64,000 nt of DNA, taken from NCBI GenBank assembly GCA_944548615.1, contig OX155957.1, positions 24,831,031-24,895,030 of the forward strand, read 5' to 3'. Below the pieces are notes generated by a model. It searched no databases and was not told the origin of the DNA. It was given only the letters and a program-made list of their open reading frames with translations. Source of the DNA: Micropterix aruncella. Its lineage: Eukaryota > Arthropoda > Insecta > Lepidoptera > Micropterigidae. A program made the position numbers and the translations under genes. Positions 15,178-26,720 of the stretch are shown here, piece after piece (the stretch's first letter is position 1; every line of letters begins with the position of its first letter).

Positions 15178-15543
15178 ACAGGATGGGTTTTAATTAACGG
15201 CATTCTTGAAGTGGGTGAATCAGTACGAGCTAGTAAATAACTTTTAATAAAAAAAAAGTTAAAAAATCAAAACAAACAGTTATAAAAAACTCTTTTTATT
15301 TTTTAAATTTTCACAATATATTTTGTGAGTAAAAGTCTCACAAGCGTTAAGCGCACTGCGCCATCTAGAAGTAGGAAAAATATTGCGAATAAAAATATTC
15401 GCGGTAATTTACCTACCTCTAGAAGGCGCAGCGCAGTCAGCGCTCTTTATACTAAATTTCATTTTTTTTCAAATTTTCAATTAAAAATGTTTTTTTAAAA
15501 AATAAAATGAATTTTTTAAATAAAAGTTGTTTATTTGCACCAA
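15178..15543. mobile_element. MITE-A, copy 3
   Basis: Best left terminus of the family: ACAGGATGGGTTTTAATTA, then CATTCTTGAAGTGGGTGAAT. The core inverted pair is CACTGCGCCATCTAGAAGTA / TACCTCTAGAAGGCGCAGCG. The right end is truncated. Confidence 0.8.
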
Positions 15544-16485
15544 TAGAAATAAATATTTATACCGCAATATTTTTTTATGTAGAAAGGTAAATATTTTTTT
15601 ATTTATTTAAAAAATAATTTCTATAAAACATTGACTTTGTTTAAAAAAAAAGAAACCGAATTGCAAAAGCATAACCGTACGCGTATTAGAGATTTTTATT
15701 TATTTATTTATTTTGAGAAACATACAGCGCATACAATATACATACTTATAAAGAAAAAAAATGCCGATAATCTTTACCTGCGATAGTAACGATTTGATGA
15801 AATATTAGCATATGAAATCGAGAAATATCGCGGTTGTTTTTGACATTATAATGAGTCTACTCTGGACAACGGCGGATGCAACATCGCCGAAACATTGGGT
15901 GTGTGGTAAATTCATTTTTATATTTAATTCAAATTAAATATTAATTTTAAATAGAACGGCAGGGAATTAGAAGTAATAAAAAAGAAAGAGTTCGACGACG
16001 ATACTCGAATATAGATACAATATATAATACAGAGACGTCGTATTGTGAATATATAGATGTAGATATTTATAGTGAGCAATGTTGTGTTGCAATCATCTGA
16101 TTTAGTATATTTATAAGCTAATGAAATGGCACACCTTAAATAGCACAATATCAATTTCCTCTGCTCCCTATAGTTATGACGTCACAACGTTCTAGAAATA
16201 CAAGCCAGCGGCACCAACCGATGCAAATGGCGGAACCTTTTAACCTTTCCGCAGAAATAGCTAACCCGGTTTTATATAGATGCATTGACCCATCTTCTCT
16301 CCTTATCCCACCAGAGGCGAAACGAGGAAACGGAACGAAAGGTCGGAAAGAGAAATACTGCTATAAGCGATAATTATGTAATAAAATAAATAGTATTTAT
16401 TTAGTACATGCCCTGATTCCCTGATTTACTGTCCAATATGTGAATTGATAATAGAAATTCAGTAAACAGATATTTAATTATGTTT
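15544..16485. other. Unassigned intronic sequence with a decayed MITE-B piece
   Basis: Mostly AT-rich. Around 15800-15935 the words ATATCGCGGTTGTTTTTGAC and CAACATCGCCGAAACATTGG match MITE-B, so a decayed copy is likely. The rest shows nothing. Confidence 0.45.
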
Positions 16486-16863
16486 ACACGACTGCCTAAC
16501 AAAAAAAGAGTGTAATGTGTTCATGGTTCATCTATGTATGTTTCCCGTTTCTTTATTCCACCATAACTTCTAAAATGTAAAATCGAAGACTATCGCGGTT
16601 GCATGACATTATAAATAGGATAGAAAACGAATTTACCGCGTGAAATTTGTAGCACCCGACGCTGCAACGTCACCGAAACATCGGGTGCTACAAATTTCAC
16701 GCGGCAAATTCGTTTTCTAAAATGTAGTATTGTTAGAACCTTTATGTCCTCCTGAGTTTCATGTGGTACCTTAATTGTCCAAATATCAAGTAAATAGTTG
16801 TCTAAATGTCAAAATCTTCAAATGAAAAGATAAAGTTCTAAGCCTAATACAATCCTACCTACA
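16486..16863. mobile_element. MITE-C copy interrupted by MITE-B
   Basis: The left end ACACGACTGCCTAACAAAAA and following text (GTTTCTTTATTCCACCAT) match the copy at 49806-50201. The sequence after 16722 (GTCCAAATATCAAGTAAATA) resumes the same family. The middle is replaced by a MITE-B copy. Confidence 0.7.
16578..16722. mobile_element. MITE-B, nested copy
   Basis: Inverted arms: AAAACGAATTTACCGCGTGA (16625 on) with GTAGCACCCGA, and TCGGGTGCTACAAATTTCAC running to about 16720. It also holds the family word TATCGCGGTTG...GACATTATAAA. It lies within MITE-C. Confidence 0.75.
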
Positions 16864-16909
16864 AGGACGGACGCAAGTCACTAAAGTTCAAAACCGCTTG
16901 AGCGGTCAC

Positions 16910-17790
16910 CAAAAAAATACTAAAGGGTACCATAAGGTTCCATTCTGGGACCCTTTCTTTTTCTTGTATACATCAATGATATACCAGATTGCGTGTTATC
17001 TGATAACGATGAAATTGTTTGTGTGTGATGTTACCGTGGAAAAACTTGGTACTTGGTTCCAATTAAATCAATTGTCTCTTAATGCATCTAAATCAAACTC
17101 CATAAATTTCTCTCTTCGGCCGTCCCAAAATAATATAGTCAGTATTAGCTATGGTGATAAAGTATTAGAAAATGTTGACCATACGAAATTTCTAGGCATT
17201 CATATTGATAGCAATCTGCAATGGTCGACACACCTAGACTGAGCAAAAAATTAAGTAGCGCCACATTTGCCATAAAAAAATGAAATTGTTATGTGGCTTT
17301 GAAGCTTCCAAATCTGTCTACTTTGCCTATTTCCATTCCCTATTAAGATATGGCCTCGTGTTCTGGGGAATGGCGGTAAATGTTATAAGGATCTTTCGCC
17401 TACAAAAACGAGCGATTAGAAATCTGTTCTCAATATCTTCGCTAACATCTTGCAAGCAGTACTTCACCGACTCTGGTATCTTGACTTTGTACGCCGCGTA
17501 TATATACCAAAACATCATGTATACGAGGAGAAAAAATATCGAGACTACTACAACTAATTTAAATATGCATTCGCATAATACGCCAAATTAAGAGGACTTG
17601 CGTCATTTTAAGGTGCAACTGTTCGGAATAGCTTTCTCTGCCAATCTTACTTATTCTACAACAAACTGCCATTACACATCAGGGGCCTTGGGGAGGATCA
17701 CTTTAAGAAAAAGGTACAGGATATTTTGATTAAAACCCTATTTATAGCATTGAGGATTTCGACAATATCACTTTTTCGCAGCTCTATTGA
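16910..17790 (+). pseudogene. CR1/Jockey-like reverse transcriptase remnant
   Basis: A degenerate VPQGSILGP region (near 16925-16955) is followed by WFQLNQLSLNASKSN, TKFLGIHIDSNLQWSTHLD, a stop at 17240, VYFAYFHSLLRYGLVFWG, LQKRAIRNLF and a C-terminal tail to about 17790. These are the catalytic-core and thumb blocks of CR1/Jockey ORF2. Stops, frameshifts and the missing FADD segment show it is dead. It is the same broad lineage as the copy at 45-2295. Confidence 0.85.
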
Positions 17791-17850
17791 CCTACTTGAC
17801 TGTTATCATTCCCTATTCTTTGTATTATTGACTATTTTACAATTGCGTTT

Positions 17851-19400
17851 TTAAGCTATTGCATAGCTTTTATCGCGGGCCTAGGCCAGCGCAGCGACCG
17901 AATGAAGAAATTTCTTAACGAAAATTAATGATTTTAAACTGATAATTACGTCTAAACGAGTACTGCTTACGATTCGAAAAATATATGTTAAACAAGAACA
18001 TTTTCCTAATATTCTTAGCTTTGAATACTTTAGATTTTGTTGATATTACATAGTGTAATTAATTTGTGAAATTAGGTCTAACCGAACACAAAAACGACTA
18101 CTACGCAAATACTATCTGGCGTATTATTATGAAACCTGCACCATTTTAAAGATAATTTAATTATCTATCTTTTTATCTACGATTTTTTTCGAAACATCCG
18201 TTTTTTTTGCTTTATCGAATAAAAAATTCGTGCGCGGCGCTCTATCGGAAGACGTCGCAGCCGCAAATGATACGGAATAATTTCAACGTTTTCCGATAGA
18301 GCGCAGTTATCTGATATCAGAAAAAATAAAATAAATAAATAAATATAATTGCATAAGTTGTTAAAAATGCTATGCAATAGCTTTACCGCGGCAGTCCCCG
18401 AGTGCCACACGTATTTTTTTTTCTTCTGACTATTGTCTATTGACTATTATTATTATTACTGATTTGTTTGTATTTGTGTTTCTTCTTTAAAATGTCTTGC
18501 CTTATGATAATTTGTGAAATTATTCAATATTTGTTTGATTATTTAGTACTAATGTCCACATGAAAATTCTACGAAATTATGTAAGAATTTTGATTGAAAA
18601 TATTGGAAAATGTTGTTTCTTCTATCCTAGAGAAATCTGCGCTTGGATGTTCAACGTTCATACCTTGCAATACCGACGTTCATACCTTATACCTTAATAG
18701 GTATAAATTTAAATATTATACTTGTTATTTTTGTTAGTTTTTGACATAACCAAGTGTAGCAATTCCTATCAACTGGTTTAAAATAAAAAATATAAAAAAA
18801 TACGTGTGGCACTCGGGGACTGCCGCGGTAAAGCTATTCCATAGCATTTTTAACAACTTATGCAATTATAATTATTTATTTATTTTATTTATATTATTTT
18901 TTCTGATATCAGATAACTGCGCTCTATCGGAAAACGTTGAAATTATTCCGAAGCATTAGCGGCTGCGGTAGCAAATGATTCGGGATAATTTAAACGTCTT
19001 CCGATAGAGCGCCGCGCACGAATTTTTTATTCGATAAAGCAAAAAAAACGGATTATTCGAAAAAAATCGTAGATAAAAAGATAGATAATTAAATTATCTT
19101 TAAAATGGTGCAGGTTTCATAATAATACGCCAGATAGTATTTGCGTAGTAGTCGTTTTTGTGTTCGGTTAGACCTAATTTCACAAATTAATTACACTATG
19201 TAATACAAACAAAATCTAAAATATTCAAAGCTAAGAATATTAGGAAAATGTTCTTGTTTAACATATATTTTTTTCGAATCGTAAGCAGTACTCGTTTAGA
19301 CGTAATTATCAGTTTTAAATCATTAATTTTCGTTAAGAAATTTCTTCATTCGGTCGCCGCGCTGGCCTAGGCCCGCGATAAAAGCTATGCAATAGCTTAA
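17851..19400. repeat. Large inverted repeat (arms about 570 and 607 bp)
   Basis: The left arm 17851-18420 is the reverse complement of 18794-19400 with few differences, around a 373-bp AT-rich spacer. Each arm starts (outer end) with AAGCTATTGCATAGCTTTT, then CGCGGGCCTAGGCC, and ends (inner end) with GCTATGCAATAGCTTTACCG and a TGCCACACG word. Each arm therefore has its own inverted ends, and the structure may be two head-to-head copies of one about 570-bp MITE. No coding capacity. Confidence 0.9.
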
Positions 19401-19404
19401 AAAG

Positions 19405-19616
19405 AAATATAAAAAATGTCAATAAATTATTATACATGTATCGTGTTAAAAGCCCAATGAAAGATCTGATTGAGTACAATCCGAAAAAAATATAGATGTA
19501 TCTATATCGATGAATACATAAAACACAAATATTTCATAAAAAACCGTAATAAAAATAATTATAAATACAGTAAGTACATAAGTAGGTATATCACTATTTT
19601 GTAACGGCAGTCGTGT
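19405..19616. mobile_element. MITE-C, right part
   Basis: Ends in GTAACGGCAGTCGTGT and shares TCTGATTGAGT and internal order with the copy at 49806-50201. The left half is missing, replaced by the large inverted repeat. Confidence 0.65.
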
Positions 19617-19643
19617 TTTTTATTCCTTTGGATATATTAACGT

Positions 19644-20575
19644 GTTACTTTAACGGCCTATCAACCGACGAGGAGGTAAAGTATTGTGAACGCGCAAAAA
19701 TATTTTTTTGAGATAAAGACGGATTATATAATATACATTTTGACACCCTCCGAGACGATTAAGACCATTTCCAGACTAAAGTCTGGCTGTGTGTGTCTGT
19801 CTGGCTGTCTCTCTGTGTGTGTGTATTCCTCCTCGATAGCGCCCAAATGCTTCATCCGATTGAGCTGAAATTTGTCATGCAAGTCATGGTCATGGTCATA
19901 GCAAGAGTTAAAAAGATTGTGGTTGAAATCGGTCAACCAGAGGTGCGCTAGTCATACTTCAATCTCGAAATATTGCACTTAGAGACTTGAAATTCCGTAC
20001 ACAGATGCATTGTTCGACCAAAATCATGTAGTGAAATCAATTGTTGATTGCAATATCTCTTATATTTTACCAACACAAATATTTTTATCGAAAATATTCT
20101 TCCTCTTCCGTTTAGAATGCTCGAACTTCGAAGAAAATAGACCAGGTACTCAGAATTTATAAAGTTCCGGAAAAAAAATCTTCTTTTTCCGTGGTTTTTT
20201 GAAGGGTGATTTAAAAGATACCCAAGTGCTTTGAATATGAAAGAGGTTTTTGGGGGAGGGGGGTAGTTTTAGGGGTGGAGAAGGTTTGGTATGGAGTTAA
20301 GGGTTTGGGGGGAGGGGGGTTTGTTTGGCGGTTAGGGGTGGGTTGGGTGTGGATAAGGGAGATTTGTAGTGGGTCGGGGGAGGGGCGGGGAGGGTCGGGG
20401 AGTGGAGGGTTGGGGTGTCGTAATAAGGTGGAGGTGGGGGCGTTGGGGGGAGTTAGTGGATGGTTGGAAAGGGGGTGTTAGGGAGGGTTGGGGGAGGGGT
20501 TGGAAAGGGGTTTTAGGGGAGGGAGTTAGGGGTTGTCTGTTTGCCGGGAAAGTCTTGGGGTGACACAATCGTTTT
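19644..20575 (-). repeat. R-family repeat, copy 2 (longest)
   Basis: Starts GTTACTTTAACGGCCTATCA and ends in GGAAAGTCTTGGGGTGACAC. Internal words include CATCCGATTGAGCTGAAATT and GTCTGGCTGTGTGTGTCTGT. The right third (20240-20545) is an almost pure G/T/A strand with dozens of GGG runs, which yields spurious Gly-rich and Pro-rich frames. Confidence 0.8.
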
Positions 20576-20580
20576 TTTTT

Positions 20581-20760
20581 TACTTTACCGGGCTACCAAC
20601 CGACGCGACGAGGTCAAGTATTGTAAACGCAGAAAACTTTTTTGCCCGAGATGAAGGCGGATATATACTCGTACATTTTGATACCCCATCCTCCTGAGGC
20701 GATTAAGACCATTTCCAGATTGAAGTCTGTCTGTGTATCTGTCTGTCTGTCTCTGACAAT
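20581..20760 (-). repeat. R-family repeat, copy 3 (partial)
   Basis: Begins TACTTTACCGGGCTACCAAC directly after copy 2, in the same orientation, and carries GATTAAGACCATTTCCAG and a GTCTGT run before diverging. It is a tandem partner or truncated neighbour of copy 2. Confidence 0.75.
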
Positions 20761-21565
20761 TTCAATTTTAAGCAATAAATGTTCTAACCATTGACACACA
20801 TGAAAATATTCATGTTTCAATGAGCCCATCGCTAATAGACAGACCGCGCAGACGCGACTACTCACAATCTCGCTCTCTCCGCTTTATACTTTTCCTTTCG
20901 ACGTCACTTCTATTATTAACTCACGCCGTCATGTAAATTTCCTGACAAAAGTTCAAAATATCTCTTTGCTCAAAACGTACTCGGCAATTGAAAGGTTATA
21001 AGAAAGGGAACAAAAGAATCATGGAGTATGGCGAATATACCTTGGTTGATTTGACCTTCTAAAGAGTGCGATACGGCTCTGAACCTGCAAATTGGAATCT
21101 CATTAGCTCGACACTCCAGCGCGTCCTTTCTGTTGAATATTTCCATTGAAGCCTCCTTCTGGTATTTGAGGGTTCAAGCATACTTATCGGATTTCCGGGA
21201 ACAGTAGTCGGAAGAAGGAATGAGACGAATGAATAAAAGTATATGTAAAATGACGAAAAATAGTTGTGATGTATGATTAGTGATAATGATGATGATGATG
21301 ATTAGTGATGATGATTAGAAAGTGAGTTATCTATAACGGTAGAAAAGTTGCAGAACGGTTTTCCAAGAATAGAGCTGATTTTGTCGACAGATGGTCTATC
21401 ATTATAATAATACACGAAATAAAAATATCGATCTCGCGGAATCAAAAAATAAATATGTCTAAAAATACGAATAAGATTCAAAATATTTTAATTTTTCACC
21501 TTCTCATAAGTTTTATGTAAAAATTGGGTAAGAAATCAATATTTATTTCCTTGTAAATTTGGAAC
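20761..21565. other. Unassigned intronic sequence
   Basis: Less AT-rich patch at 21030-21220 without recognisable coding. A (GAT)n patch lies at about 21285-21300. Confidence 0.4.
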
Positions 21566-21820
21566 TTAAAACAGAATGGACATTTTGGGCCCATTTCCCA
21601 ATAGCTGTAAATTATATACCAACGGAAATATTTCTTTATGTAGAACAGTTATTACTATGACGACTGATCTTAATTATGAGCCGTTTCTGAGTTATATCCT
21701 AATAAAAATGGCTAATTACCTATATCCCCTAGGGCACCTAACACATCTAGGCATGTATTATTTTAAATATTTAAACGAAAACTGTTACAGAACACTTCCA
21801 GCGATAACCTAAATACGCTG
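21566..21820 (+). repeat. Unnamed repeat, copy in plus orientation
   Basis: Shares CTTAATTATGAGCCGTTTC, GGGCCCA and flanking order with the inverted sequence at 22260-22450. Function unknown. Confidence 0.5.
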
Positions 21821-21829
21821 TGTGGGTAC

Positions 21830-22079
21830 AAGCTGTAGTTTAAATCAATCAATTTTTTTTTCTTATTTATAGGGCCATTTAATATTATAATTCATTACAA
21901 CTCAAACTGTAGTTTTTAGTATCTAACATAACTATTATTAATTATGTGGTTAGTCTCTTGAAAACATTTAGTGTCGATTTTATAGTTATTTTAACATAAA
22001 GCAGCTATATGAAGTATTGTGTCTAAACAACTATGCAAAAGTTTTTGAAGACAATAAATGTGATTTGATTTGATTTGAA
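21830..22079 (+). repeat. Probable non-LTR retrotransposon 3' tail
   Basis: AT-rich and non-coding, closing with AATAAATGTGATTTGATTTG at about 22056-22077. A (TGATT)n tail after an AATAAA-like word is typical of CR1-like 3' ends. No coding part remains. Confidence 0.45.
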
Positions 22080-22199
22080 CTCTGTAATGTGTGTGTTATG
22101 ATTTCACTTCCGCTCTGTTTCCCGACGTATGAATGTAATATGCTAAGGTCAGCTGTTCAACATGGCGTGCCCAGTGAACCGTACATCCTAATATACTAT

Positions 22200-22455
22200 C
22201 TTTTATGGATCTTCAGTGCAAATAATATATTTTAAATAAATAATTGGCATGGGGGTTTTCGTATAGTAAGTCATTTTTAAGATGATATCGAACTTCAAAA
22301 CTCCGAAACGGCTCATAATTAAGGTAAGTTGTAGTAGTCATAAATATTCTAGATGGTAAATACGTTGGTATTTGGTAAATACGTTGGCATTTGGTAAATA
22401 CGTTGGTGTTATTACAGAGGTGGGCCCAGCACTTATACATTTATGCCCATTGTTC
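22200..22455 (-). repeat. Unnamed repeat, inverted copy, with 18-bp tandem
   Basis: Inverted relative to 21566-21820 (the GAAACGGCTCATAATTAAG word). It also contains three direct repeats of GGTAAATACGTTGGYATT at about 22353-22410. Confidence 0.55.
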
Positions 22456-23030
22456 TTTATACCTCAAAACAAAAGTTTCTTATTTTCACAAGAAAATGTA
22501 CATCTATCGTTTTCTCCCCTTAACCCTTCATTTGTTTAAAAAATATATATAATAACATTTCCAATGCTAGACTTACAGTGTCCTTACAAACACTTTCTTT
22601 TAGTTAAGTGTGCACTGATCTTTATCAATCACAATGTGGGGCACGTATCTTCGGGTACTAACTACATAACTAAGAGTAAGCGCCCACTCACCCGCCTAGA
22701 CAGAACATTCATCGCGCAGTCAAAGGCAGAGAAAGTAATTCAAGTTATGATGCTTTTAATGGGCGAATAAATAAACTCGTGCAAAAGTATATTATCCCAA
22801 TTACCTAGAACTGAAATCGTCGTCGAAATTTACTAGAACGGAAGGATGTTTATTTTGACTCGGCGAAGCAATTTGTTTTTATAGCCGCCGGCGGAAAATT
22901 TGTTTTCGAAAGTTGGCGGAAATAAAGGACGCTCGAGGTGCCATTAAAAGGTCCTGTGAGCCGGTCCCTTCGCGACCATCTCTCACGACTCCAAAGTTTC
23001 GGCCAAACGAAGAAAGAGGTGAAGGGACGG
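22456..23030. other. Unassigned intronic sequence
   Basis: No gene recognised. 22850-23030 is less AT-rich than its surroundings. Confidence 0.4.
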
Positions 23031-23142
23031 TCAAGTATTACGTAACGCAATTTGGGGAGAAGGGGGGTCTTGTAAAACTGTTACAATGCATTACAGGGGC
23101 GGGAAGGGGTTCGAACAGCGCGTTACGTAACATTGTTTTTTT
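23031..23142. mobile_element. Short element with TTACGTAAC ends, copy 1
   Basis: ATTACGTAACGCAATTTGGG at the left and GCGCGTTACGTAACATTG at the right enclose a G-rich core. The same design recurs at 23667-23795. This palindromic TTACGTAA plus G-rich pattern is common among small insect DNA elements, but I cannot name the family. Confidence 0.5.
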
Positions 23143-23666
23143 TATTTAAATAAAAAACTAAGGAATTAAAATCTTCCAAGTTGGCAGGCAACCACAAACT
23201 TAATAGGGACTTCAGGCAACCCTTTTCGTTTATGTTTTAGGATACGATTACGTTTACGAATAGGTTGTAGAATACGAGTTTATTTTGACTAAAATGTTTT
23301 TTTTTCAGTTAGGTTTTCGTTTCTAATTGTATTGCTAAAGGTTAAAATAAATATGTTATTAGTAACATAAAGAGTTTATTAGTTAAAAAAAGCTTAAATA
23401 GGAGAATGCATGAGAAGAACAATAGTGGATGAAGCCAAAAATGTATGTAAGGACAATGTCAAGTCAGGAAAACGGCATAATGTAATCTAAGATTAGTAGT
23501 AAAAGTTTATTAGGACAAATTTTAGCCCATTTTAACATTTTTTATATAAATAAATCTCTTGTTTTATTTATTATTTCCGCAAACGCGATTAAAACAATAA
23601 CAACGGTATTTTAGCGGCTTTCCGGTACTTTGCGCAACATAATTGTTACTTTTAGGTAAAAATGGT
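23143..23666. other. Unassigned intronic sequence
   Basis: AT-rich, with no feature. Confidence 0.4.
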
Positions 23667-23795
23667 CACTTGGGTGTTACCTAACGTTTAGGGAGGGGGA
23701 GGGGGGGTACAGAAAAACGTTACGGCGCGTTACATGAGCGGAGGGGGGAAGCTCAAAAATCTTTAAAAATGCGTTACGTAAGACTTGAGAATAGG
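23667..23795. mobile_element. Short element with TTACGTAA-type ends, copy 2
   Basis: GTGTTACCTAACGTTTAGGG, a G-tract, ACGTTACGGCGCGTTAC, then GCGTTACGTAAG. Same layout as copy 1. Confidence 0.5.
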
Positions 23796-26030
23796 ATGAG
23801 AATAGGAGAATAGGAATGAGAATAAGGAGAATACAGCTTAGAAATACCACGACCCACACTGAGAAAAATATATCGCTGTAATACGCGGAAATACGCATGT
23901 TTTAAAAGAGATTACGTATATAACATGTACTGTGGTCCGTAGTTATCATGTCACGGGCATAGTAACTACACCACACATTAATTACGGCGCACAACGAGAT
24001 CTGGCTTTTACTATGACAGCATGTTATTACATATGTAAGGTTATAGTCAGTTACAAGAATCATGTTGAAGCTACATTATACTATTATTTTCGTATTACCC
24101 GTACGGAGCATGGTGAAACATATAATCGAGTAATTGAGTTTCAACAAATGTCCTTGTAATTTCACAAAATTGCAATTGGATGATTATTCTGTATAAGGCC
24201 GTAATAACAAAACGGTAATTTAGGATGAAATCCAATATTTTTCTCAGTGCACGCTAACGAGAACCCCTAACTAAACCTAACTCGCCATCTTATATCTCAC
24301 ACCATGGAACTATCCCTGCGTATCATATACTCCAAAATCCAGCTTCTGGCACATATATGTAGAGATATGACCGCTTCAAAAGTCATGGATCAAATGAAGA
24401 GTAGTGATACAGCAGGTTATTTGCAAACAAAATTAACCTATATGGCAGGGGTCGATCGCGAGTGCTTTTTGAGTCGATCTCGAGAATAAATTGCCTATAT
24501 TCTAATTGTATTATACTTTTTCTATGTAGATCTATGGCCATGAAATTCTGCACTGTCCCTCTATACTTATACCTGCGCCACGATACACCCTACACACCTA
24601 GACGACAATTCTGCATCACACATACTTGCAGCCTCTCAGAGTCGATCGATCGGAGTCCAACAATATTGAGGTAGATCGCCAGCAGTTCAAGTTTGAGCAC
24701 CTCTGCTATATGGGGTTACCCAATTATCAATAGTTTACAAGGTATAGCACTTTTTGTGTTTTATTTTAAAATATCTTCCTACTAGAATAAAAAATGTATT
24801 AAAAAATGTTTCTTTTCTAGAAATTATTTTTAGTGTTTTATGATTACTAATTATGCACCTTCCTAGTAAATATATTTTCATGAACTTACTTTCATATTAC
24901 AGCGGCAAATCAAGTGTTATTGAATATTGTTTTACTGAAGCAGCAGCAGTGACTGTCCGTAGCAACGAAAGGTAATGACGGCATACGAAGATGCCGTTTA
25001 AGCATGAGAGCAAATGAAGGCATTTTCAATATCGCATGTGAAATACTTCATTTTAATGGTTTTATTTATTTTCTGACATCTCTCATTGTAAATTTTATGA
25101 CACTATGAATGAAATAGAAGGTCATAGATTTATACCTTTGCTAGAGACAGTACGAATTGTATATTTTGTTTAGGTGCTGGTAGACTATTCCGTAGAACAG
25201 TTTTTTAGTAGGTACATTTCATTCAAAGTCTATGTAGGTGTTACTTCTGAAGAATAAAAATATTAAAAAATACGTGAATTACTGTTGAAATATGAAGGCA
25301 AAAATCATAAACATATTTTTACTAGAAAGAGGCATAATTAGAAAGCATAAAACACAAGAAATAATTTATATAAAAAAGTATTTTTGAAACTATTTTTTTG
25401 TTCGAGTGGGAGGACATTTTAAACTAAAACAGAAAAAGTGCTAAAACTCTTAAAATATAGAAAAAAAATGGGCAACCACATATAGGATAATTTTTATAGC
25501 AAATAATCTCCAATATCACCAATTTTCATTTGATCAATGACTTTTGGAACTGTCATATAGTGAGAGAATGACCTAATCTCGAAGCCGAGGAGCCGCCCGA
25601 AACTGTACCAGAGCGTTATATTACATTTAATTATACAAATCCCTTGTTATTACATGGGCTGAAGTCACATTTCTCTCAGATATTAAATTCCCAAACAAAT
25701 ATGATGCGAAATTTCGAAACAAACTTGTATACCAATATTATAATAAGTATGCATATTTAATATTATATCGGTTTAGTATGTTATTAAAAAACAATGTACA
25801 ATTGAATCAAATACCTACCTACCTACATAACATTGACATATTCAAATACGAAATCAAAAATATTAGAACACAAATATGTTTATTTTTACATAGATATCTT
25901 AAGTATATCCGAATATGGCTATCCGAATAAGTATTTAATTTTATCTTTATCATATATTTTATGGAATTTCACCAATCCAAATTAATCGAATGATTATAAT
26001 AATAACAATAAAAACAAATACTGACCAACC
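23796..26030. other. Unassigned intronic sequence
   Basis: 2.2 kb of AT-rich sequence. Short open frames (for example 23932-24159, 24304-24489) show no family motifs. I see nothing supportable. Confidence 0.4.
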
Positions 26031-26720
26031 AACTTCAACTGTAAAGCTTCAGTCATGCATCAGAACGCAAGATTGCCAGTGTATGAATATCGACAAGGTG
26101 TCCTCCATTAAGTACTTGGGTGATGTTAGATAACAGACTGCGCTGGGAGGATCATTTAACGAAGGTTGCGGTAAGACTGAGACAACTTGTGTATTACTTT
26201 AGGAGTTTGCGGAACATCTTAGATTTCAATACGCTAAGAAGTGTCTACTTTGCTGTCTGCGAGTCGGTTATTCGATATGGCATCAGAACTTGGCGCTGTG
26301 CGGCAAAAACGCTGCTGGCCACCCTTTACAAAGCGCAAAAGGCTATACTGAGGGTGATCAATATAAAACCCCAAACATATTCTTCCGATGACCTTTTCCG
26401 AGAGTATAGACTTATAGAGTGTTGAGTGTGAGAAAAATGTTTGTGCTAGTAACTCTCACTAAATTCCAGAGTGAGCTAGGAGAACAGATCAAAGCCAGCA
26501 ATCTCGTCTGACAAGAATATCGAAACAAACAAATTTTGCAATACCTCTCAGGAGATCCGCTTTTGGCCAATCCAGTTTCTCTTATCTTGCCCCTAAATTT
26601 TATAATTACCTACCACTAAACATTAAAGACATAATTTTTTTTATATACATTTAAAAATAGTTTGAGTGCCTACCTCTTAAATTGTACAAATGCAGATATT
26701 GAACACCTCATAAGATAATT
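26030..26720 (+). pseudogene. CR1-like reverse transcriptase C-terminal remnant
   Basis: Reads KVSSIKYLG, then DNRLRWEDHLTKVAVRLRQL, VYFAVCESVIRYGI, LYKAQKAILRVINIK and, after 26460 in other frames, RSAFGQSSFSYLAPKFYNYL. These are thumb and C-terminal blocks of CR1-like ORF2, close in pattern to the intact copy at 58393-60171 (for example LRNIL, AQK.LLRVI). Frameshifts near 26125 and 26425. Confidence 0.82.

Noticed and set aside
20275..20568. Gly-rich and Pro-rich open frames
   Set aside because: Product of the G-run tract in an R-family copy; open on both strands.
24262..24290. CCTAACTAAACCTAACTCG, resembling the insect telomere repeat
   Set aside because: Only two or three irregular units; insufficient for a telomeric or subtelomeric call.
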